DNA of 20,916 nt from Dunaliella salina (taxonomy: Eukaryota; Chlorophyta; Chlorophyceae; Chlamydomonadales; Dunaliellaceae). Below are positions 1 through 8,149 of this stretch, piece by piece. The stretch is taken from positions 19,002 to 39,917 of the forward strand of contig MU069946.1 in the NCBI GenBank assembly GCA_002284615.2. The letters are read 5' to 3'. The translations under genes and the position numbers were made by a program. The notes below the pieces were generated by a model. The model did no database searches, was not told the DNA's origin, and saw only the letters and a program-made list of their open reading frames with translations. Each line of letters begins with the position of its first letter. The first letter of the stretch is position 1.

Positions 1-52
<52 letters not shown>

Positions 53-60
53 TACACACA
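1..60. repeat. (CA)n microsatellite
   Basis: An uninterrupted CA array fills positions 1-48 and decays into GACATACACACA. It starts at the window edge, so its full length is unknown. It probably lies in an intron upstream of the exon at 422. Confidence 0.97.
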
Positions 61-421
61 TTCACGCGACATGGAAATACCATTTCTTTTTGGTGCTATT
101 GCACATCTCACACTGATGGTGGCATGCAAGGCCAAGAAGCAAGTGTGTGTGCTCATGATACTCATTCATCCATCAATTGCTAAATTTTGCATCCATTGAT
201 TGTTGGAGTTGAAGGAGCATGTGCTTAGTGTATGCATTAGCCAAGACATCTGCTGTAGGCTTTAGCCCCTTGCCAAGCCATGATATCCGATTTGAAAAAT
301 GTCCTTGCAATGGACAGTTTGCCTCCGTTTTGAGTGCTCTTGTGGGGAACAGACCTCTGAGCTCCGATTGTCTTTTGGGAGCTCATGCTGACAGCGAAAC
401 CTATGCCCATCATCCCTGCAG

Positions 422-491
422 GGAGCTGGATCACGAGAAAAGTAGGCTCAGGTCTGAGCTGGAAAACGTCGCTACACGCTTAAACCATGTG
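422..491 (+). CDS. Internal exon of an unidentified coiled-coil protein
   Basis: I do not recognise this gene. The exon is bounded by an acceptor (CATCCCTGCAG, ending at 421) and a donor (GTG|GTACGT, GT at 492-493). Its 70 nt encode a charged helical segment that begins ELDHEKSRLRSELENVATRL and has heptad-like spacing of Leu, Val and Ala, as in a coiled coil. The first base completes a codon begun in an upstream exon, and the last codon, GTG at 489-491, is whole. That phase-0 end matches the phase-0 start of the exon at 2212, which supports one gene. The reading frame stays open back to 219, but that part lacks the helical pattern and I take it as intron. Upstream exons are not identified. 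Other unseen exons could lie between 491 and 2212. Confidence 0.5.
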
Positions 492-863
492 GTACGTTGA
501 TGGCTGCACTTCATTGCCTGGAACAAGTTGCGTTTACGGGGCACTCCCCAAGTTTACAGTGCATGTGGTTCGTGCATGTCATGTGACCTGCTTGTACGGT
601 GGTACAATAAGCTGGAATGTCCAAATGAAAAGGGTTGTTTGGAGGCTGCGATGTCAGGGGTCTGAACGATCAACTTGTAGCACGACACGAGTGTCCTATA
701 AGGTGACAGGGTGGGATGCAGACCTTGGGTCTTCCCGAAGGACACATCTCCAGTACCTCCAGTACCACCTTTTTCTTCTCGCCAAAATGTTGTTCGACAG
801 GCAGTTGCGTTAGCAAGCCTGTAGTGATCCCTTCCCAGCAATCTCTGCATTTCCACCCCTGCA

Positions 864-1102
864 CCGTACAGACCTATGACCAGTTCGCACCCCCTCTTTT
901 CAGCAATTGAATTTCTCCATTACGCATCAGTACGCACCCTGCTCAAAGTTTTTTTTTGCGTACCTTTACACACCTTTACTTAACTTACACCTTCTCATGC
1001 ACCTTTACGCACCTGTGTGCACCCCCCTGGAAGAACCCCATTACGCATTATGCACCCTTTGAAAAAAGATGTATAATGCGTAGTGGTCATGGGTCTGTAC
1101 AG
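864..1102. mobile_element. Short TIR element (MITE) with CTGTACAGACC ends
   Basis: The left end CCGTACAGACCTATGACCAG (from 864) matches the reverse complement of the right end, CTGTACAGACCCATGACCAC (ending at 1102), at 22 of 26 positions. The right flank begins TA and the left flank is CA, so a TA target duplication is possible but one side would be mutated. The interior carries repeats of an ACGCACC/TACACACC-type motif, for example near 930, 967 and 1005, plus an inverted TTACGCAT/ATGCGTA pair. No coding capacity is evident, so this is probably a non-autonomous element. The superfamily is unresolved. Confidence 0.55.
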
Positions 1103-1228
1103 TACTATTTTTCATTATTACCAGGGGCAATATCCGCTACAGATGGTGCCAAAATGCATGTTTCGACCCAGATTTGCCACAAATTTTTGCTTCCCGGTAT
1201 GTTTTTGGACAAACCAACCTATCAGCGT

Positions 1229-1728
1229 CAGGGTTGCACGCTACTGCTACGGCCATGAGGTGACAGGGCTGCCTGTATTGCACACAAAGCACAAGACACA
1301 CGTGTTTGCACTTGCTGAGCACTTAATCGTAATAGGAACGCAGCGCCTGTGCTCGAAGTGCTGGCTGTGCATGTGGCAGCTGCATGGGTTGCTGTGCAGC
1401 GCTCTCCTGCCAGATGCGCTTGATGTCACTGTGTTACAGCCTGAGGACATGGGCTTTGAGCTTGCCCACTGCAAATACCCATTTGTCACGGGCGAAGCGC
1501 GTCCATTCCTTGTTCGCCTGCATCCCTCACTGCTTCTTGAAAAAAATACATTATTTGCATCAAGAAACCTTTCTAATATTGTCAAATATTAATTGTCCCT
1601 GACAAGCACTGCTTGGGCGCTGCTTGTCGATTTGGCTTTGGCAATATTCTTGTAGCAGTAGCCATAGCCATATTATGGCTACGCTACCCTATGAAATTGT
1701 GAATTGTAGCCCATAACGTGCAACCCTG
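1229..1728 (+). mobile_element. Non-autonomous hAT-like element, 500 bp (GTAGC family, copy 1)
   Basis: The element begins CAGGGTTGCACGCTACTGCT and ends AACGTGCAACCCTG, giving an 11-bp core TIR (CAGGGTTGCAC) of hAT type. The flanks ATCAGCGT (1221-1228) and CTCAGAGT (1729-1736) agree at 6 of 8 positions, consistent with an aged 8-bp hAT target duplication. Both subterminal regions are rich in GTAGC/GCTAC. A second copy lies at 11174-11805 in the opposite orientation. The two share an internal stretch that in one frame (around 1415-1530) reads like LMSL..SL....LPTA.T.L.R.K.VHSLF in both. No transposase motif was recognised. Confidence 0.75.
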
Positions 1729-2211
1729 CTCAGAGTAGAATAATGAGGGGGCAAAAACTGGCTTCAAAGCACTGAGAGCATGAGTGCATCTGTCAGGCAA
1801 AAATGGAGCAAACAGGGAAACCAAGCAAGCACTTTGCTTGGCCGCAATCTGAGCACAAGGTCTTGATCAGCCTGCTTCCCAGGCATGCCTGCCGAGTTTG
1901 AGGGCAGGTGTGCAGGGAGGCTCACTCATGCGCGCATGCACAAAAGAGCACACGCACATGCTTGTGCATTGACATGCCTTAGGAAAGAGAAGAAAAGAAA
2001 AGAAGAAAAGAAACTACATAGGCGGAGGAACTCTCCCCTCTCTGTGTGTCTTACAAATTGGACTCGCATCACTACATGTATTCGGAAATATATTCCCATG
2101 CGCAACAGTCTAATTGAGGGTATGCTCCTCGCGTGCTTCCAAATTTTCCATTATTGTGCATGAATGATTCATTTTGACCAGCTGCATGGTTTTGCTTACT
2201 CTGCAACACAG

Positions 2212-2457
2212 GTGGGCCTCAAAGCACAGATAAAGACGGAACTCGTGAAATTGATTGATGATTACCTTGCACTGAAGCAAGACCTGCGGAGTATGTATAG
2301 TCAGGCCGAGCTGACGCGGAGCGAAGCGTTATCATTGGAAACGCAGGGGCGTCAAGCAGAACAGCAAGTTCAGTTCCTGCACGCAAGCTTGAAAGCCTTG
2401 GATTTGCCTGCTCCGTCCTCGATACGCGTTTCAAAACCACAAGGTGGCAAGACTTAG
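2212..2457 (+). CDS. C-terminal exon of the same coiled-coil protein
   Basis: The exon follows acceptor CTGCAACACAG (ending 2211) and opens in phase 0 with GTG GGC CTC AAA, in frame with the exon ending at 491. It encodes about 81 residues and stops at TAG, 2455-2457. The segment from VGLKAQIKTELVKLIDDYLA to about residue 65 is rich in Leu, Gln, Glu and Lys with heptad-like spacing and has no Pro or Gly breaks, so it is a strong coiled-coil candidate. The tail (LPAPSSIRVSKPQGGKT) is basic and probably disordered. The frame can be extended upstream to an ATG at 2164, but the splice acceptor and phase match make a spliced exon more likely. I do not recognise a family; cytoskeletal or scaffold proteins often look like this, but that is not evidence of function. 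Confidence 0.6.
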   Translation: MGLKAQIKTELVKLIDDYLALKQDLRSMYSQAELTRSEALSLETQGRQAEQQVQFLHASLKALDLPAPSSIRVSKPQGGKT

Positions 2458-2645
2458 AAAACTGAAATTGAGAGCTGGTTCTCTGTACTCCCCACATTGT
2501 GAGCCTCTGAACAGTTTTTTTTTTTGCATTTGCAAGCCGACCTTCCTTGATCTTCAAATCGTGGCCAGGCAAGGATGATGGCTTTGATTAAGTTCCCTGT
2601 TTACTACTCTTTGAATTTGGGAGAGATGAAGTGTCAGTGTGGTTT
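2458..2645 (+). other. Probable 3' UTR of the coiled-coil gene
   Basis: This stretch follows the TAG stop. It includes a T-run at about 2515-2525. I see no TGTAA, the usual green-algal polyadenylation signal, before the LINE-derived segment begins at about 2646, so the cleavage site is not located. Confidence 0.3.
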
Positions 2646-2722
2646 TGAGGGCCCTTTGCTGAGGCCCCTGCACGCGGCCTCTGGCCTACATACTCGTTCT
2701 TTTCCTCTTTCCTTTTGTCTCT
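2646..2722 (+). mobile_element. LINE-A 3'-end remnant, copy 1
   Basis: The block GAGGGCCCTTTGCTGAGGCC, then GCGGCCTCTGGCCT and a pyrimidine-rich CTTTTCCTCTTTCC run, matches the 3' UTR behind the LINE ORF at 4657-4795 and the copy at 10069-10172. It lacks a middle piece that the other two have. It lies just downstream of a host stop codon, so it may form part of that gene's 3' UTR. Confidence 0.6.
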
Positions 2723-3372
2723 GTGATGAGAAGTGGCGCTTCACTTAATTCATTGCAAGATCCCGTTGCTTGGCACAAGCTTGCTTTCAACTTGAAGGCA
2801 AGGTCTTGGAATTCAAGACCATGTTTCACCGTTTCAGTGCATGATCAGAGATTTAATCGTTTGATAAGCGGAATGGTACAAATAAATCCAGCACCTGTTT
2901 GTCATGGTGTAGGAGATTCCATGTTTACAATTGTTTGTTGTTGTTGACATGCACAGGCATCATGAGTTTGACCGGCATGCTGTACCTGACATGCACGCTT
3001 GCTCAGTGAAGTGCACGTCATGCATTCATACAATCTGTGCTGGGTTACATAGCCATAGCTGCTGTCAAGTTCAGACATAGTTGCTGAAAAGTTCAGACAG
3101 CAGACCAGCAGCGACGCATTCACCTTACCTGATTTGCTCCCTTTGCTGCTTGTATTTTCGCTTAAATACAAGCCTGCAGACACTGTTAAGTTTTTCTGTC
3201 CTGTATGTTTGCAATTTGTCTCGTCCTTTTCCGCTGCCTATGCACAAGTCAGACTAATTTACCTGCGTTCACTTGGTTTCCTAGAGAAAGCTGAGCAGCC
3301 AAACTGTATGGCCATGGCTGAAGGCGAACCCTTCTGTAACCTTGTAACCTCACCTGATTTGGAAACAAAAAG
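2723..3372. other. No supported feature
   Basis: I see no gene here. Minor structure: a small inverted repeat GGTCTTG-GAATT-CAAGACC near 2803-2821, and a short direct repeat AAGTTCAGACA near 3065-3100. Frames of 74-114 codons on either strand show no recognisable sequence. Confidence 0.5.
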
Positions 3373-4656
3373 ATGTTTGCTGCAGGATTTACGAGAACGC
3401 CAACAGCCAAAATTGCTTTACAAGGCTGGGCAAGGAAAGAAGAAACTACTTGGACCAAGAAATCCTCCCTTTCATTGAAGACCTCCTCCTCACGAGATGA
3501 TGGCATACACCGCTCCCACGCTTTCCCCATGCATTACCTAACCAACCTCAACGACAAGTATAAAGCACACATGCACAAGAAATACAAGTTCGGCTCTGCT
3601 GACACCTCTGGCTACCACTACAAGAGATGGCAGAAACTTAATGATGCCATACCACCAACCATTGGGGCAAACACGGAATTATGCAACCCAACCTCTCAAC
3701 TTGCAAACAAAGAGGTTAGCAATTCCTCCTGGAAAAATCCAGGAATTACCCTTAAACAGCAAATGGATATAATAAAGAATCGTACAGATACACTATACAG
3801 TCAGAGTCATGCTTTCAAGTTTAACTTTTCTCTGGAAGATGCCCACTATGATGATATGGACCACATTAACCACATGTTCCTCAGGTGTACAAACTCAACA
3901 ATGAGCGGGACGTTTACCAATAGACACCATGCAGCCCTAAGTCTTTGTGCAAAAGCCCTCTGTAAAGCTCGGTATCGCTCATCCCTTATTGGTATGGATG
4001 TCTGCAGTAACGAGGGACTCCTGGATCAGGGCGTACAAGTTCCTGAAAATGTATCAAGAGCTATTCCAGACTGGGTTTTCTCTAATGGTACTGGCTCCCC
4101 TGCCCAGCACCAAATCCGCCCTGATGCTATCTTTGTGAGCCCTCTTACAGGCAGACAAACTCACCTTGATCCTTCCAAGATCCCTCCTCAAGACAGGGAC
4201 GTACATCTTGTTGAACTAAAATTCTGTCCCGACACAAACCCTTCCATCACTCTACAGCGTGCAGTGACCCAACATTATCACACCATAACCAGACATAAAA
4301 CGCGCAGCACCAGAAATCCAAACAGGAATAACAAAGTGACTTTACACATCATTCTAATTGGTGTGGCCGGTACCATTTACAATGAGTTTACAATCACACC
4401 CCTTAAAGATTTGGGCCTTTCTAAACGAAAAGCCAAATCACTAGCAGCCAAGCTTAGGGACCATGCCATTCAAATATTAATCACTATCAGAAAAACTAGA
4501 CACGCTCTTTGCTCTCAGGGGGCTTCTGGGAGGGGGTTTGCTGGGCGCGCGGCGGCAGAGGATAGGAGAAGGACAGTCCGAGCGTCCAGAGGCATGGCGA
4601 GCAGCACCCTCCAACCCTCCAAATCCCCATTAGATCAGTTTCTGGCTCTCTCCTAG
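3373..4656 (+). CDS. 5'-truncated LINE (family A) polyprotein C-terminus with a PD-(D/E)XK endonuclease-like domain
   Basis: The 427-codon frame resembles the C-terminal end of non-LTR retrotransposon proteins. Residues 163-187 (DHINHMFLRCTNSTMSGTFT, then NRHH) match the second half of a CCHC zinc knuckle, with H167-x4-C172. The expected first Cys pair near 148-152 is absent (KFNF), so the knuckle is broken. Residues 249-251 (RPD) and 281-283 (ELK, after VHLV) fit PD-(D/E)XK spacing, with a QHYHTI helix at about 300-305. This suggests a restriction-like endonuclease, which would nick target DNA for target-primed reverse transcription. The reverse transcriptase domain is missing, so this is a 5'-truncated copy. 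The start ATG is only the first in the frame, and residues 1 to about 30 may be flanking sequence. The frame ends in TAG after a Pro/Ser-rich tail (LDQFLALS). The long intact frame implies a fairly recent insertion. Confidence 0.72.
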   Translation: MFAAGFTRTPTAKIALQGWARKEETTWTKKSSLSLKTSSSRDDGIHRSHAFPMHYLTNLNDKYKAHMHKKYKFGSADTSGYHYKRWQKLNDAIPPTIGANTELCNPTSQLANKEVSNSSWKNPGITLKQQMDIIKNRTDTLYSQSHAFKFNFSLEDAHYDDMDHINHMFLRCTNSTMSGTFTNRHHAALSLCAKALCKARYRSSLIGMDVCSNEGLLDQGVQVPENVSRAIPDWVFSNGTGSPAQHQIRPDAIFVSPLTGRQTHLDPSKIPPQDRDVHLVELKFCPDTNPSITLQRAVTQHYHTITRHKTRSTRNPNRNNKVTLHIILIGVAGTIYNEFTITPLKDLGLSKRKAKSLAAKLRDHAIQILITIRKTRHALCSQGASGRGFAGRAAAEDRRRTVRASRGMASSTLQPSKSPLDQFLALS

Positions 4657-4795
4657 GCTAGCTGTGTCTAGTGTAGGTTCTGAGGGCCTTCTGGTGAGGC
4701 CTCTTGCTTTCCAGTTAAAGGACCTTCCCTTAAAGCATGCGGCCTTTGGCTCGCATAGGCTTTTCTTTTCTTTTTCTCCCTACATCAATTAATTT
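4657..4795 (+). mobile_element. LINE-A 3' UTR and pyrimidine-rich tail
   Basis: The sequence directly follows the LINE-A stop and runs TGAGGGCCTTCTGGTGAGGC, then CTTCCCTTAAAGCATGCGGC, then TAGGCTTTTCTTTTCTTTTT. It recurs in the same strand orientation at 2646-2722 and 9990-10172, so it defines the 3' end of this family. The CTTTT-rich end is probably the terminus used at reverse transcription. Confidence 0.65.
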
Positions 4796-4822
4796 TGCCT
4801 GACCAGAGTACCTAGATCTCTT

Positions 4823-4912
4823 AAAGGTAAGGTACGTAGGTAAGGTTAGGTTACATTGCTATATCCGCCTACAAGGGCAGCTAAGCGGAAACACAGAGGC
4901 CTGTAACCAGAC
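4823..4912 (-). mobile_element. LINE-B 3'-end remnant (minus orientation)
   Basis: This stretch (TAAGG repeats, then TATCCGCCTACAAGGGCAGC, then GAGGCCTGTAACCAGAC) matches the 3' UTR of the LINE-B copy at 15420-15570. Its reverse complement matches the one at 14940-15029. Read on the minus strand it ends in TTACC-type repeats. Only the 3' UTR is present, and it abuts the gypsy fragment at about 4913-4934. Confidence 0.75.
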
Positions 4913-4933
4913 AATTCTCAAAAAGAAATTCCG

Positions 4934-5173
4934 GATATGTACAAAGATGTATTTTCTGATGCTCCTGCTGGTCTGCCTCCTGCCAGAGGATTCGGCCACA
5001 CCATTCCGCTTGAGCCTGCTGCAAGGCCTCCTTTCTAGCCCATCTACAGGCTCAGTCCGAGGGAGCTAGAAGAAGCCAAGCGGCAGGTCTCCATTTTAAT
5101 GGACAAGAAATGGATCCTTCCATCTGCTTCTCCTTTTGCGTCGGAAGGTTTTATTTCTCTGAACCTGCTTTGA
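4934..5173 (+). pseudogene. Ty3/gypsy-type reverse transcriptase fragment (pseudogene)
   Basis: This 80-codon frame carries the start of a Ty3/gypsy reverse transcriptase. It reads DMYKDVFSDAPAGLPPARGF, then GHTIPLEP, then after a stop PIYRLSPRELEEAKRQV and WILPSASPFAS. These correspond to the conserved DVF...GLPP.R..dH.I.L, YRlsP.EleE and I.PS.SPwaS blocks. A TAG at 5036-5038 interrupts it, and it stops again at TGA 5171-5173 before the catalytic YxDD region. No protease, RNase H, integrase or LTR is visible nearby. It is a dead remnant of an LTR retrotransposon in this genome. The left boundary is the LINE-B tail, which suggests one element landed in the other. Confidence 0.8.
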
Positions 5174-5817
5174 TTCAAAGGGATCCCCATTCAGACCCCT
5201 TTTCCCCTGTCTTCAGGGTGCGAGATATACTAGTATACCTGAAAAAATGCTAGTATATACTGTGTATATACTAGCCCACAGCTAAAGAGTATTGACACTA
5301 TTTAAGGGAGGGGTAAGGTTTTTGACCCCCACAAATCCATTGCTCAAGAGCTTGGACGAAAATATTGAGCCATGAGTGGAGGAATGAGGCATCAATTCAT
5401 CCTTACATGCACAACCATCCATGCGGGCGGTTCATGCCCAATATACAGGTTTTGTGCAAAACCCTGGGCTGCTTGCCCGTCAAACTGTGCTGCTTGATGG
5501 CTTATGATGGGTTTGCTAGGCTGATGAGGCCTTAGTTGCACAGTACGGGAATACGGGAACGAATATGTTGACTTTCAGAGAGTGGTACGAAGTGCGCAAA
5601 ACAGCCCATGCAGCTGCTCCTTGTTGCTGCAATGGTGTCACATTTACTGGTTTAGTCCCATGACATGCCCTATCACGTATATAGGCCACTTCTTGTAGAA
5701 AAGTTCCGTTTGTGGAGAAGGTATGGTGCCATTCATTCCATGATTCCTTTCTGGAGCAGATCAATTATAAGTAAGGTGGGTGCGGGATGTGATATTTCAT
5801 TTGGAACATCCTTGTTA
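5174..5817. other. Unassigned stretch with a palindromic TA cluster
   Basis: At 5225-5275 several near-palindromes of the form ATACTAGTATAC / GTATATACTAG are clustered. The same motif recurs at 11092-11173. From 5519 to 5658 the plus strand has a 46-codon open stretch (includes GNTGTNMLTFREWYEVRKTA) that ends in TGA, with more stops after it. It could be a decayed coding segment but matches nothing I know. Nothing else is supported. Confidence 0.35.
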
Positions 5818-5826
5818 CTAAAATAT

Positions 5827-6490
5827 CAGAGGTGGGCAACGAGCCCAAATCGCTGAAAATGTTCTTTCCCACCATTCTTTTCCAAATCTGACCATGACAA
5901 CCTTTATCATACCAATAAAAACTATGTTCACCAAAAAATGAAGAAAACCGGAGGACCCCAGATCACTCTCCTGGCCTCAGATCACCCTAAAATGGCCCAC
6001 AGCTCCACCCTGGGACCATTTTTCACCCCCAAAATATTTTTTTGATGACCCTTATATGATATGCTAACATCCTGCATATTCAAAAGTGGGAATGAAGGAG
6101 GTCAAAAATTGACCTTTTTGGCACCCCTAGTGCTGGATTTTTTCGAAGGGAAATGGCTGAAATCCAGTATCTGATCAACCACTGGGTCTTTTCACTCCAT
6201 TTTTTTTGCAATGATATTTATTTGTTACAAGGACTCCAAATCACCAGAAATTACCCAATTTGGCGCAGTAGGTGGTCAGATATGGAGATTTGGTGCCAAA
6301 AAATAGGGTTCACGCCGCGGCAAATTAGGCATGTGGCACAAAATTGCTACTTTTAAAGCTCAGGTGCTCTAAAAAGTTCATGACCAGGGCTATCCATAGC
6401 ATCTGAGCCTTAGCAGTAGCAATTTTGTGCCTCATCCGCTATGAACATTTCAAAAACACCCCTTTTTGGGGCCCTCGTCGACCACCTCTG
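5827..6490 (+). mobile_element. hAT-like non-autonomous element, 664 bp (repeat H, copy 1)
   Basis: The left end is CAGAGGTGGGCAACGAGC (from 5827) and the right end is GCCCTCGTCGACCACCTCTG (to 6490). These are imperfect inverted repeats of the classic hAT CAGNGGTGGGCAA form. A perfect 9-bp direct repeat, CTAAAATAT, flanks it at 5818-5826 and 6491-6499, consistent with hAT target duplication (8 bp plus one matching base). The interior contains the block GGAGGACCCCAGATCACTCT ... GGGTTCACGCCGCGGCAAAT, shared with two further copies at about 6560-7276 and 8150-8612. No transposase frame is visible. Confidence 0.8.
6335..6431. repeat. 97-nt imperfect hairpin
   Basis: GGCACAAAATTGCTAC (6335-6350) pairs perfectly with GTAGCAATTTTGTGCC (6416-6431). 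The arms continue inward to about 34 bp with four mismatches, leaving a loop of about 29 nt. It lies near the right end of the hAT-like element. The other two copies of that repeat do not extend this far, so the fold is seen only here. Confidence 0.85.
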
Positions 6491-6559
6491 CTAAAATATT
6501 ACTGTTATATCAGTGTAATATTACTTGAGGGGGATAACTAAACTATAACGCCAAACAAG

Positions 6560-7276
6560 CTCTTTCCCGTTTTTCTTCCTAAAATCTAATCACGCCAACC
6601 ATCCTTATATTAAGAATATTACAATTTTCCAAAAACGATAAAAATCGGAGGACCCCAGATCAGTCTTTTGTAGGGTTGGGTAGCCACCTAGGAGAGCCTT
6701 GTTGAGGGTGAGACTCGGCGAGGCTCGGAGAGCCTATTTGGCAGATGGGCTACATCCTCGTTGACCTCTTACCACCCAAAAATGGTGTAAAAGTGCCTAA
6801 TATCACCCACAAAATCCTTGCATCCAAAGAGGCCCTATTCAAATAGGAGAGGCTCTTCTAGGCTCGGCGAGCCTATTTCAAATAGTAATACACCCTATTT
6901 ACCCATGGCTACTCTTTTGGCCTCAGATAACTCCAAAATGGCCTACAGCTCCACCCTGGGGATTTTCACTCCCAATTTTTTGCATTAACAATCCCCATAT
7001 ACACTGCTAACATCCTGTCTATCCAAAGATGGGAAAGAAGGAGGTCAAAAGTTGATCTTTTTGGCACCTCTGTGCTGCAATTTCTCCGAGGGAAATGGCT
7101 GAAATTCTGTATGCCATCAACCACTGGGTCCTTTCACCCCATTTATCTGCAATGATATTCTTTTGTTACAAGAACCGCATACTACTAAAAATCATCTAAT
7201 TTGATGCAGTAGGTGGTCCGGAATGAAGACTTGGTGGTGAAAACTAGGGTTCACGCCGCGGCAAATTAGGTATCCC
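6560..7276 (+). mobile_element. hAT-like repeat H, copy 2, interrupted by a MITE
   Basis: From GCTCTTTCCCG near 6560 to GGGTTCACGCCGCGGCAAAT near 7247-7266 this region tracks copy 1 block by block (GGAGGACCCCAGATCA, TGGCC.ACAGCTCCACCCTG, GAGGTCAAAA.TTGA, GGGAAATGGCTGAAAT). The CAGAGGTGG ends are not present, so the copy is truncated at both sides. A 241-bp insertion interrupts it at 6671-6911, and the CAGCCG composite starts immediately after it. Confidence 0.75.
6671..6911. mobile_element. 241-bp MITE inserted in repeat H copy 2
   Basis: The insertion interrupts a sequence that is continuous in copy 1. It is flanked by GTCTTTTG (6663-6670) and CTCTTTTG (6912-6919), an 8-bp target duplication with one mismatch. 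The ends TAGGGTTGGGTA and TAGCCATGGGTA (reverse complement of the right end) match at 9 of 12. Inside are two direct copies of an AGGCTCGG[A/C]GAGCCTATTT motif, itself partly palindromic. The length and 8-bp duplication fit a hAT-type MITE. Confidence 0.75.
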
Positions 7277-7337
7277 TCCGTCAGAAATATCTGGCCTGCG
7301 GCTGAACACGGCTGATGCGGCTGTAGCGCGGCTGAAA

Positions 7338-7801
7338 AATTTTCAGCCGTGTTCAGCCGCTAGCGGCTGTCAGCAGCCGCACGGCTGATTTCAGCCGCTT
7401 CAGCCGCGTTCAGCCGTGATGTTATTTTTGTTGACCAGTGCAGGAAGGTGGCAGCCGCTTCAGCCATGTTCAGCCGCTAGCGGCTGTCAGCAGCCGCACC
7501 GCTGATTTCAGCCGCTTCAGCCGCGTTCAGCCGTGATGTTATTTTTGTTGACCAGTGCAGGAAGGTGGCAGCCGCTTCAGCCGTGTTCAGCCGCTAGCGG
7601 CTGTCAGCAGCCGCACGGCTGATTTCAGCCGCTTCAGCCGTGTTCAGCCGTGATGTTATTTTTGTTGACCAGTGCAGGAAGGTGGCAGCCGCTTCAGCCG
7701 TGTTCAGCCGCTAGCGGCTGTCAGCAGCCGCACGGCTGATTTCAGCCGCTTCAGCCGTGTTCAGCCGTGATGTTATTTTTGTTTACCAGTGCAGGAAGGT
7801 T
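7338..7801. repeat. Tandem array, about four 117-bp units
   Basis: The landmark GATGTTATTTTTGTT recurs at 7418, 7535, 7652 and 7769, exactly 117 bp apart. Each unit contains the perfect 16-bp palindrome CAGCCGCTAGCGGCTG plus further CAGCCG and CGGCTG words that can pair. Units are nearly identical, which suggests recent amplification or gene conversion. The last unit ends where GCAGGAAGGT meets TTAAAAAAAG. Confidence 0.95.
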
Positions 7802-8149
7802 TAAAAAAAGTAGTGGAACAACCGTCGAAAAACTGGGTGGGACCCCCCTGACCCACCCACCCACCCCAAAACCGCCCTTGCAGTAACGCTACGCAGACAA
7901 AAAGAGTATCAATCTGCTCTTTTTTTAATTCTCCATTTAGTTGCATACTCAAAGCAATGAAAAATTGGGTTGTGGCAGAGTTATGGGGCAAAAATGGAAG
8001 AGCGGACGCTCATGCACACAGTGTACACTGTCCTTCCAGGCACCCTTAAATGGCTTGCAAGTCCTCAAACTGCCATCCTGACTTCACCATGCATTAACAC
8101 ATTATGCCTTGTCACCATCCTGGAAGTTTGAATTGGTTTGCTGCCGCGG

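Larger units (their letters stand above)
492..2211 (+). other. Putative 1,720-nt intron carrying two TIR elements
   Basis: Inferred intron from GTACGT at 492 to ACACAG at 2206-2211. It contains two TIR elements, at 864-1102 and 1229-1728. It also has a purine-rich AAAGAAGA-type tract near 1981-2010. The remainder (492-863, 1103-1228, 1729-2211) shows no feature I can support. The moderately long frames inside it fall within the transposon copies or have no recognisable sequence. Confidence 0.45.

Noticed and set aside
5519..5658. 46-codon coding-like stretch (FREWYEVRKTA)
   Set aside because: Stops follow at once, there are no splice sites or family motif, and it could be chance.
7338..7801. 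CRISPR-like array
   Set aside because: Units are 117 bp with no unique spacers, in a eukaryotic transposon context; it is a tandem repeat.
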